In this document: positions 36,401 to 48,400 of the stretch, piece after piece
How the letters are laid out: each line of letters begins with the position of its first letter
How positions within the stretch are numbered: the stretch's first letter is position 1
Made by a program: the position numbers and the translations under genes
Notes under the pieces: model-generated
What the model saw: the letters and a program-made list of their open reading frames with translations, nothing else
Database searches by the model: none
Told to the model about the DNA's origin: nothing
Assembly (NCBI GenBank): GCA_035222895.1
Contig: JAVYIG010000311.1
Coordinates: 246,501 to 310,500 of the forward strand
DNA: 64,000 nucleotides
Reading direction: 5' to 3'
Source of the DNA: Strongylocentrotus droebachiensis
Lineage: Eukaryota > Echinodermata > Echinoidea > Camarodonta > Strongylocentrotidae

Positions 36401-39400
36401 GTGTAATATGTACATGTACATGTACATGTATGTGTGTATTTGTAGGGCTTGTATGGTTTTTCTGTTTGTTTCTGTTGTTTTATACAAGTTTTCTTTGGGG
36501 CAAAAAAACGTTATGTAATTTAAAATCTTTATCATGTTCATCACATTTTGTTTAATTTCTTTTTGGGGGGAGATATCTCGACAAACTCAATTATTTTGGT
36601 TTTTATAACTTCCCCTTTTCCATTATTGTTTAATATTTTAATGTACATTACCGGTGATTTGATCCAAATGCTATTAAATGCCATGATTTCAATTCAAGTA
36701 CACCAATACATGTACAGTTTGTACCTGAGAAAACTTTAATCGTATACATGTAATAACAAATAGGCCTTCAACAGGCCTTGAAAGGTGTCATATTAAATGA
36801 ACGCATTCAATAATTATCTTTGGGAAATAACTGTAACGATGGCTCTATAACAACAATAGTGTTTAAAACAGTAAAGGGATACTGTTGTTTGCAATTTTGA
36901 CAAGTTACACTCTGAATGAAACAGTAGGAGCACTAAAAGTGCCACAATACAATGTGTGTCCTTGAACCTACACTATTCACAAACAGTGATACTGCAGTTC
37001 AAACACCAAAATTGTATAATACATGCACTTTTGATGCATCTACAATTACAATGTGCATACGGTAAAACATACATACTGTAACGATCCGCTCCGCGGTCGT
37101 GACGTAACAAAGAGGCCTAACTTATATGAGTCATCGATTGTTGTTTTCAAGCGCGTCATACACACCGACGCACAATGTTTACGTTAATAATTTGCATACG
37201 AGCGCTTGACATTTGGATCCTTTATCGAGATGTTTTAAGATGTTATACTGTAATTGTTTATAAGTATATCACATGAATTCGGATGGAAAGTTGTTTAGAC
37301 AATGTAACTTGTTAATATTTACTGCAACTGATATGTAATGCAGAGTGTAGTATTTAATTAATGGTAAAATAAGAGATTTACTTAGATATTTTGCTCTGAA
37401 CTAGCACAGTCTTCATGTTAAGTCCATTTTGGCTGCGCGTGTGCTTTCCAAGATCGCTTAGCGCATCGTTTTTCCCCCACGTCCGCATTATGCCTTTATA
37501 ACCCGTAACATTTCTGAAACGCGAAGAGTTGGCATTGGGCGCTCGTCGGGATAACAGCTATTAAATAGTCTCTCCCTGGAAATCCCCCCCCCCCCCCCGA
37601 AAAGAGTTGGATTGGGCGCTCGTCGGGATAACAGCTATTCAGAAGTCTCTCCCTGGAAATCCCCCCCAAAAAATTAAGGATAGGACTTGGAATTGGGCGC
37701 TCGTCGGAACCACACATTATAAGCTCTCTCTCCCTCCCTGGAAATCCTTCCATCTAAGGAACTACACGTATTTACAACTGGAATATGAAGGTACAGAACC
37801 AAGTCGACGCTGGAATTAAGATGCTGGAATTAATATACTGGAATTAAGATGCTGGAATTAATATACTGGAATTAATATACTGGAATTAATGAACTACTAT
37901 TATTAAGACGCAGGAATATGCTAAGTCCACCTCTCCCCATATGATGCCATGGAATTAAACTAAGACGGAAAACTCCCAAGTCCCATAAATCCCAATGAAT
38001 CATTGCCTTCACTTTATTACATGTATTAGAACATTAATCATATAAATGCATTAAGTATAACTATGAGCACAAGATATTTGTGACAGTGGTGATAGAAAGA
38101 TGTAAATATTTGAAGTACATGCATTAATAAAAGTTGACCATTTTCTTTTGTCTTGAAACTGAAATTATGAGTCTATAAACACTTTGTCTTTCTTCTTAAC
38201 TGGTACTCCGTCATAGTCGTATATTTCGACGAAACGAACGTAAATAAGTATTGTAGCTTCCCCCGTCTTTTCTTCAAATAAAAGAAAAGATCTAATTACT
38301 TTAACCGCTCGGACATTATAAATAAAATGTCGGCTGACGAATATCCTGACAGATATAAAGAATCAGTTTCCCCAGCTGGGAATGAGAATAATCCCGACGT
38401 AGAGGTCGAGGTTGAAGACGGAGGCGGGGGCGGCCGCCACAAATTTGGTGTCAGAAGTGGGATTATTAATATGGCGGAGGTACCAGAGTCTAAGAAAGAA
38501 ATAGATGAGCTAAGTTGCTCCTCAGATGAAACAATGTCTAGTACAAAAAGTTCAAAGAAAAAGAAAAGTAGAGCAGAGAAATTACAAAGTCGGATATTAA
38601 GTCAACTAACAAAGTTGATGGGGCAAATGATGAAGTTGACAAAGAAACCAAGGAAGAGGAGTGTTGGCCCAGACTCCTCTACAGAAGAACTATCTGATTC
38701 TTCAGATGATGAAGTGGAATTCAACTTCAAACCAAATAGACGACCGGAAGGAATGGAAATCCAACATGGAGACGAGGCAGAACTTCATGTCGATGAATCA
38801 AAGACGAGGAAACTTAAGGAAGAAACTAACCAGATGAAAACACAAAAGAAGAATGATGATATTCGCTATGCCAAAGAAGATAGAATTCGGGAAACTACTC
38901 ATCGACCACTGATCATGCCGGACAAGTATGATGGAAGTACCGACTGGAAAGACTACGCTTCGCACTTTGAATCTTGTTGCGAAATCAACAACTGGAAAAA
39001 TGAGGAATCTGCGAAGTATCTAGCTGCTAGCTTGAGAGGTCAAGCTCTGAGATTACTAGAAGAACAAAGAGGCACCAAGTGGAACTTTGAAGAAATAAAG
39101 AGTAAACTGTCATTTAGGTTCTCTTCTGCCAAACAGGCAGAAAGCTATTTGTTGGAACTTAGGAATCGTAAGCGACGTCAAGGAGAATCACTTCAGGAAT
39201 TAGGACGTCATATTAGGGAACTAACTGATAAGGCATATCCAAACTTTGAAAGTCAAGGGGTCGATAGACTAGCTAGGATTCATTTTACTGATGCTATTCG
39301 TAGTAGTGAGATTCGTATGGGAATATTTCATGCTAAGGCAACAAGCTTAGATGAGGTAATTCAAGCAGCAATAACTACTGAGACATTTCTACAGACGGAG

Positions 39401-42400
39401 ACTGAGAGGAATGGATGGAAGGCTAAGCCTACTTACAATAGAGGAATCGGCCCTGAAGTGGATCTAGAGAAGATGATCAAAGATGAAGTCAACAAAGTCC
39501 TAGGCCAAGCCATGGAAAGGCAACCTAACAAGGAAAGATGTCAAGAATATGTGAAGAAACCAGGAACTAATCAAAGTCCAAGCCAAACAGCGCAAGAAGG
39601 AAGATTTGATATGAAAACCCAAACATGTTTCTATTGTGAGAAACCTGGCCATTTCGCAAGGGAATGCCGTGAGAAACAAATGGATCGAAGAGGAAGAAAC
39701 TATCCAAGTGATGAATCTAACTGGTCAAGACAAAGATATCAGCGTCAGTTAAACGAAAAGTGGTCGCCCCAAAGGGTCGTGGCGCGGCCAAACGTCCAAA
39801 ATTAACTGAGACCCAACCTAGCAAAACAAAGACAAGTTTCATACCCAGTATAAATCGAAATGTTGATGGTCTTTATGTTCCAGTGCACATTCAGGACAAG
39901 GAATACAAATTTCTAGTTGATACTGGTGCTTCAGACTCTTACATTTCTAGACGATCATATGAACAATTAGATGAAAAGAATAGACCCCCACTGCAACATC
40001 GTAACATAAGTGCACAATTAGCAGATGGTTCACCATTAGCCATTTATGGAGCAATAACTCATGAGATGAAGATAGGACCAAATAAAGGAGTAATTACAGT
40101 TTTGGTAGCAGATGTGAGTAGTGATGGAATCCTCGGTTTGGACAATCTAACAAGAATGGGGGCTAGCATTGATCTGACTAATTTCCAACTCACCACAAAA
40201 TGGGGCAAAGTAGAGTGCAAGAATGAAAGTGGAGAAAGACTATCCTGCCGCATAACTGCATCAGAAACTACTACAATCCCCGCAGGACATGAAGCTGTAA
40301 TACTTGGATCAATAAAGGAAGGAGATCGAATTAAACCTAACACCCTAGGTTTAATAGAGGCTGGAAATGTTCAACAACAATTAGTGAAGAAAGGACTCAT
40401 TACAGCTAGAACTCTAATCAAGACAGGTGAGGAGTTAGTGCCTGTTAGAGTATTCAACCCATCTACTTCCAACAAAGTAATAAAGAAGAACACACCAATC
40501 GCTATGATGACCGTAATAGATACAAGTGAAGTACAGGAAGTCCCTAAGTACACCACTGTTGGTGATGGAAAAGTTCCGGAACATTTGAGGGATTTGCTAA
40601 AGAGAAGTACAGAAGGAATACCAGATCAGTATCGCCAAGACGTGGCAAAGTTATTGACGGAATTTCAGGATGTATTCTCAAGAGGAGATGATGATATTGG
40701 AAGGACCAATTTGGTACAACACAATATAGATACTGGAACTCAGCGACCAATTAGACAACGACAACGCAAGCACCCTTTTGGGCAGAGAGACGAAATCAAG
40801 GAGCAAGTGGAAGGGCTACTACAGAAAGGTCTTATTGAACCAACTGATAGTCCATGGGCTTCTAACATTGTACTCGTAAAGAAAAAGGACGGAACTCAGA
40901 GATTTTGCGTGGATTATCGGCAACTGAATGCTGCCACGATCAAGGACGCCTACCCCCTACCTCGTATAGACGAAACATTGGATGCTTTGTCAGGAGCGCA
41001 GTGGTTTTCAACCCTGGACTTGGCAAGTGGATACTGGCAAGTAGGTTTAAGCAAAGATGCTAAGGAAAAATCAGCTTTCATAGCTGATGGTGGACTCTAC
41101 TCATGGAACGTGATGCCTTTTGGACTTTGTAACGCCCCAGCCACTTTTGAGAGATTGATGGATAAAGTACTAACTGGATTGCATTGGGAGACATTACTAG
41201 TCTACCTAGATGATTTGATTATCTTTGGTAAATCGATACCAGAGGAACTTTCTCGGTTACGTCAAGTATTCCATAGACTACGACAAGCCAACTTGAAGTT
41301 AAAACCAAAGAAATGCTTTCTGTTCAGGAAGAAGGTGTCCTATCTCGGACACGAAGTATCAAGCAAGGGAGTCTCAACACAGCCAGAAAAGGTTGAGTCT
41401 GTAAAAACATGGCCGACGCCAAAGAATGTGACGGAAGTTAGAAGTTTTCTTGGTCTTGCATCCTACTACAGACGTTTTGTTGAAGGTTTTGCTAGTATAG
41501 CCAAACCTCTTCATCAACTCACGGAAAAGCGCCATGCCGGACAGTTCGAATGGAGCTCTGTCTGTCAGGATGCGTTTGAAGAGTTGAAACGAAGATTGAT
41601 TACTGCACCTATTCTGGGATACCCGAATACGGAAGGTGCATTCATTCTTGACACAGACGCCAGTAAGGATGGGATTGGAGGAGTGTTGTCACAAGTACAA
41701 GATGGAAAGGAAAGAGTAATTGCTTACGGAAGTAAAGTGCTAAGTAAGGCAGAACGGAACTACTGCGTTACAAGAAGGGAACTACTTGCAGTTGTCGTTT
41801 ACTTGAAGCATTTCAGACAATATCTCTACGGTCGACATGTAACGGTGAGAACAGATCACGGAGCTTTAAGGTGGCTAACGAATTTCAAAAACCCTGAAGG
41901 ACAGCTGGCAAGATGGCTTGAGGTCATCGCAGCTTATGATATAGAGATCATTCACAGGGCTGGTAGAAGTCATGGAAATGCAGATGCATTGTCGAGAAGA
42001 CCATGTGGCCAGTGTGGAAGAGGACTGGAGTGCGAGTTCAAGGAAGAAACAGCCAAAGCACGTGTAATAATGATGACAAATGAGAAGAAACTGTCTGAGA
42101 TGAGGAAAGATCAACTAGACGACCCAAATATAAAGCCTGTGCTAGAGGCTATGGAAAGGAAGACCAAACCACCAAAGGAAGAAGTTTCCGCAATGTCTAA
42201 GAAAGTTAAAGTCTTGTTAGAGCATTGGGAACAACTTGAAATCAGAGATGGAATACTCTACCGTAGATGGGAATCTATAGATGGCAAAGAAGTGAAGTGG
42301 CGACTAGTATTACCTGGAAGGAAAATAGATGAAGTTTTGAAAGAACTTCATGGTAGCGCTTTAGCTGGTCATTTGGGAGCAACTAAGACACTGAAGAGTA

Positions 42401-45400
42401 GTCAGACGAGATACTACTGGGTAGGAATGAAGGCAGATGTGAGGTCTTTCATCCGTAAATGTGAATCTTGTGCTCGACGGAAGTCAGCCGGTAAGAAGAG
42501 ACGAGCACCTCTACAGCAGAGAAGAAGTGGAAGTCCGATGGAACGGATCGCTCTTGATATACTAGGACCTTTGCCGGAGACGAATGACGGAAATAAGTAC
42601 ATAATGGTAGTAGCCGATTACTACACAAAGTTCGTAGAAGCTTATCCAATACCTAATGAGAAAGCAAGTACTGTGGCACCCAAACTAGTTGAAGAGTTTA
42701 TATGTAGATACGGGGTTCCAACTGAGATTCACACAGACCAAGGAAGGAACTTTGAGTCACAGTTGTTCAAAGAAGTTTGCCAGATCTTGGGAATAAAGAA
42801 GACAAGGACGACGGCATATAACCCTAAATCAGACGGTATGATTGAACGCTTCAACAGAACATTGCTCGATATGCTTGTCACGCTAATAGAGCCTGGAAAG
42901 AATCAGCGAGATTGGGACAAGTATGTACACATAGCTACAACGGCATACAGAAGTTCAGTTCATGAGACAATAGGAGAAACGCCAAACATGATGATGTTCG
43001 GAAGAGAACTAAAAATGCTTTCAGATCAGTACATGATCCAACCAGATATGGAAATTGGAACAGACTACGTTGAGGAACTACGAGACAGGATGGATAAAGT
43101 CTATACAAGGATTACTGAGCACAGTCAGAAGAATCTCCGAAGACAGAAGAGAAACTACGACAAGAAGATTGCTGGAAGTAGTTACGAAGAAGGAAATTTC
43201 GTTTGGTTACAAAATAATCAGAGACACAAAGGCATCAGTCCCAAACTAAGTTACAGATGGAATGGCCCATTTAAGATTAAGACGAAGCTGTCTGATGTGA
43301 CATACAGAATCCAAAAGAGTCCTGGAACCAAGATGAAGGTTGTACACTTTGACCGTTTGAAACCATGTGATGGAGACGAGCCTAAGGAATGGAAGACAGC
43401 TCAAACTAGACGGGAAGATGATGGAAATGATGCCAGAGAGATGGAGTCTAACTCTGAAGAGGTTGATCAAGATTCAACGCCAGACGTGACTGTAAATAGA
43501 AGACAAGAAGATACTCGACGCTATCCACTAAGGAATAGAAGACCCGCACATTTCTTTTATTAGAAATGGTTTTTAGAATAAGACATATTTTGTTATACTT
43601 TGGATCTGTTTCCTTCTCCTCTTTCCTTCTCTATAACTTTCTTTCTCACTTCTTTCTTTCTTCTATTCAACTCTGTTTTCTCATCTATATTTCTTTCTTA
43701 TACAGATTCCATTGCTTATATTGTATATATATACATGTACATTATTGACATTGTAACGCCACTGAGTAGATTTAAGGATTAGAATTTATTTGTGATAGGT
43801 AATCTAGGGCGATGAAAAATTTAAGAATATAAGTGCACGTTCCATGTTGCATAGGAACAAAGAATTGACAAGTTTTGGAAGAAAAGCAGATGTCTTATGT
43901 TGTAGATGTATATTTGATTGATGCTGGTGTTGATAGAGAGATTGTGATGTAACAGAGAAGGAGAAGAAAAGTGGGCAAAATAAGACAAGTGTTTTCTTCT
44001 AAATGTCACCTACCTTATTGGTAATATTGAGTGAAGTTATTTTTGGTTTTGTATATACTTGCAATCGAATTATTAAAGACAAGGTTGCATTGTAACAAGG
44101 TTATCGCCCAGGAAACCTAATGTCTTTAATAAATGCGAGGACGCATTTTGTAAAGAGGAGGGCTGTGTAACGATCCGCTCCGCGGTCGTGACGTAACAAA
44201 GAGGCCTAACTTATATGAGTCATCGATTGTTTTTTTCAAGCGCGTCATACACACCGACGCACAATGTTTACGTTAATAATTTGCATACGAGCGCTTGACA
44301 TTTGGATCCTTTATCGAGATGTTTTAAGATGTTATACTGTAATTGTTTATAAGTATATCACATGAATTCGGATGGAAAGTTGTTTAGACAATGTAACTTG
44401 TTAATATTTACTGCAACTGATATGTAATGCAGAGTGTAGTATTTAATTAATGGTAAAATAAGAGATTTACTTAGATATTTTGCTCTGAACTAGCACAGTC
44501 TTCATGTTAAGTCCATTTTGGCTGCGCGTGTGCTTTCCAAGATCGCTTAGCGCATCGTTTTTCCCCCACGTCCGCATTATGCCTTTATAACCCGTAACAT
44601 TTCTGAAACGCGAAGAGTTGGCATTGGGCGCTCGTCGGGATAACAGCTATTAAATAGTCTCTCCCTGGAAATCCCCCCCCCCCCGAAAAGAGTTGGATTG
44701 GGCGCTCGTCGGGATAACAGCTATTCAGAAGTCTCTCCCTGGAAATCCCCCCCCCCCCAAAATTAAGGATAGGACTTGGAATTGGGCGCTCGTCGGAACC
44801 ACACATTATAAGCTCTCTCTCCCTCCCTCCCTGGAAATCCTTCCATCTAAGGAACTACACGTATTTACAACTGGAATATGAAGGTACAGAACCAAGTCAA
44901 CGCTGGAATTAAGATGCTGGAATTAATATACTGGAATTAAGATGCTGGAATTAATATACTGGAATTAATATACTGGAATTAATGAACTACTATTATTAAG
45001 ACGCAGGAATATGCTAAGTCCACCTCTCCCCATATGATGCCATGGAATTAAACTAAGACGGAAAACTCCCAAGTCCCATAAATCCCAATGAATCATTGCC
45101 TTCACTTTATTACATGTATTAGAACATTAATCATATAAATGCATTAAGTATAACTATGAGCACAAGGTATTTGTGACAGTGGTGATAGAAAGATGTAAAT
45201 ATTTGAAGTACATGCATTAATAAAAGTTGACCATTTTCTTTTGTCTTGAAACTGAAATTATGAGTCTATAAACACTTTGTCTTTCTTCTTAACTGGTACT
45301 CCGTCATAGTCGTATATTTCGACGAAACGAACGTAAATAAGTATTGTAGCTTCCCCCGTCTTTTCTTCAAATAAAAGAAAAGATCTAATTACTTTAACCG

Positions 45401-48400
45401 CTCGGACATTATAAATAAAATGTCGGCTGACGAATATCCTGACAGATATAAAGAATCAGTTTCCCCAGCTGGGAATGAGAATAATCCCGACGTAGAGGTC
45501 GAGGTTGAAGACGGAGGCGGGGGCGGCCGCCACAATACTGTACATCCTGTATGCCTCAGGTTGTGTACCAGTGTTCTGTCTACAAATAGTTAATATGAAC
45601 ATTGACATATTGGAGAAATGATTACTGCTCTAATTTTATCAATATATGCAAATTCAATCTACAATTTAATTGTACAATAAAATAATTCTTTGTAACTTTT
45701 TGCAGTTGTTCATGTATGCATACACTTATCTATCCACTTGAAAAGATATAAATACATGTAGTTTATAAAATTTAAAAGTTTAGATGTCAAGCTCTGATCT
45801 TTATACAGACATGTACATGTTCATGATCTACTGTATAGACCAATAATGCAGTCATAGTAGTCAGAGAATTGTAGCTCCTGTTCATTTGTAATGGCTTCAA
45901 TAAGTTTTTGTATGAACTAGCTGGTACAAATACACATCAGCCTTCATGTAAACAGATTATTGATACAAGGTCCTTTTATTTATTCCCCTCTGTTTGTATT
46001 CACAGAGAATTCTACCAGTATCTAAAAGTAAATATTAATCATGCAGATCGATCCACTCAAAAAAAGTCATGGTAGTCATAAAATTGTAACTCACGTTCCC
46101 TTGAATGGGTTTAATATTTTTGTAATATGTAAGAATCAGTCACCAAGTAGTCAGATCAATGATAAAAGTTGCATTATCTATTCCCCTTTAATTTTATTCA
46201 CAGAGATTTTATCTAAAAGTAAACATTAATCACGCAGATCCACTAAAATAGTCATATAATGGTAGTCATAAAATAAACTCCTGTTTCCTTTAATGGCTTC
46301 AATAATTGTTGATGTACAAATACAAGGCAGCCTTAATTCATATGAATATAAACATACAAGTCACATTTATTTTTCCTCTTTGTTTGTATTTCACAGAGAC
46401 GTTTTATCTAAAAGTAAAGTATCCTTTTATATGCATATGCACTAGCCTTACCCTTAAACAAACACAGGAAGAGCACATATCTTGATGTTTATTGATTTAA
46501 CCAATTAAAGCTTATCTGCCATAGTTTACAGGAGGGATTAGAGCGCCCTGCAAGGTCACTGGACAGGTGGTTATCTCATCAACTCAGCTCTCAGTTAACA
46601 TAAGAAAAAGAGGATCATGGGGGACCAATGGTCACCGATTAGGCATTATTTGTTATATAGAGGGCGCATGTAGCTACAAGTAGTGCAGTGGGCCTTTAAT
46701 TCTTATCAAAATCAGAGACAACAAATAGTTTCGGCGCCAATGCCTTTGCAATGATATGGCACTATAATCTTTTTGGTCTAGCTTACTTTTTACTTTCTGT
46801 TACCAGAGCTCTGCATACTCCTGTGGTTTTATGCATCTTTTACCACCTATTGCCAATAGATTCACTGATGTACTTCTTTGTCATGAGTTTATAGCTTATT
46901 TTGTTCTTTATTTTCCCCATATCCTGGGTAGAAGATTCATAGTTGTCTTGTTTTAATAGTAATAGTAGTTTTTTTCAGGGTAGTTGTCAGAGGATGAGGT
47001 GGGGGTTTGGGGGATGTTTCAGGGGTACATGTGCAGCTGTCTGATAATCACATGATCAGTAATCCTCTTCTTCAACTATATAAATACAATTATAGTATCT
47101 CTCGTTTCAAAAGTCAAGAAAAGTCAAAGAAACAAAAAGCTGCACCGCTGTTCATCAACTTCCAAAATATAAATAGAAACACAATAAAATGTTTTTTCTT
47201 ACCTTCTTCACCAAAATTTCTCTCTCGTTCTGAAAGTCGTGAAAGGTCGACGACACGAATAGCCGAACGACCTTCCACCCGGTCAGAGACTGGGTCAGAT
47301 TGATGTGAGACAACGGGTACAGCTGGCACTGGTCGTCGATCTCGCTCCAGACATCATCGACCACCTCGTTGATGGTGGTCGCATTGGTGGGCCATGGAAA
47401 TGAGGCGGGGGCACAGATGGCTTCGGCTGGAGGCTGAGATTGTGCACCGTGAGAGACTGAAATTAAATGAAAAGAGTGTCAGAGAATGTAGGGCCCCCAA
47501 AATAATCAAGGTTCAAGGTTCATTTTATTTCTTTCTTTCACAACATTTTTACATATAATAATAGAACAAAAAACAGCATAAGAAAAAACAATTGAAGTGC
47601 AATTTTAAGTCGATATATAATCCAAATGAAAGAAAGTGGAGACCTTAGAAAAGCTGGGCTTGTAAGAGCAAGGTCCCCATATAACATAATCCATTAATGT
47701 TTCACTTTTAAAAATGTTTCAAAGTTATCAAAAACTACACATGATTAAATATGGGGGAAATATTTACAAAAGGGATAGCTTGAAATGTGAAAAGGAGAGG
47801 ATGAAAATATATACAAAGGGATCAAGAGGAAAAAAGCAAACTGGAACGAGAAAAACAACAAAACAGAGAAAAAAACAGAGAAAGAAGAAAGTTATATGTA
47901 TATAGGGGAAAATGGTATTAGGTGTAAAGAAAAAGAAAAAAATAGAAGAGAGGAGGGGGGGGGGGTGAGAGAATGTGAAATGCTGACATTTATATTGAAT
48001 AATCAAACATAACAAAAACAAAAAGATAATGCACGTTATCAATAACAATTGATAAATTATTTCCTAATATCATTTCTGGTGATATAATTTTTACGTTAAT
48101 TGTCGACATAGTTACTCAATAAATGTAATTTCAATTTGCGTTTAAAACCAAAGACACTAACAGATCTAGTTACATTGATAGGGAGTGAGTTCCAAAACTT
48201 GGGACCAGTACAAGCCAGCGTCTTCAGAGCAAAAGCAGTTCTTACACGTGGAATATGAAGTGCAGTTGCCTGCCTTGTATTATAGCTATGAATTTGATTG
48301 TTCTTTCGAAATATTTGTATATTAACACATTTGGGAGAGTACCATTTTCAAAACCATACATAATAATAATAATAATAATAATCTGCATCATACGCCACAA

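Larger units (their letters stand above)
37077..45534 (+). mobile_element. Ty3/gypsy LTR retrotransposon, intact and young
   Basis: LTRs of about 1.37 kb (37077-38441 and 44166-45534) bound a gag frame and a pol frame in the order protease, RT, RNase H, integrase, which defines Ty3/gypsy. The word ATAC lies immediately outside both LTRs, consistent with a 4-bp target duplication. The LTRs differ by only about three or four substitutions plus poly-C, (CCCT)n and similar length changes, as far as I can compare by eye. The element lies antisense in intron 2 of the NACHT gene. Confidence 0.95.

Noticed and set aside
36411..36428. ACATGTAC repeats as a regulatory element
   Set aside because: The word is common across the window, so no special role can be supported.
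39760..39762. GTG as true start of pol
   Set aside because: GTG starts are not expected in a metazoan; the frame is open upstream to 39721 and overlaps gag, so frameshifting is likelier.
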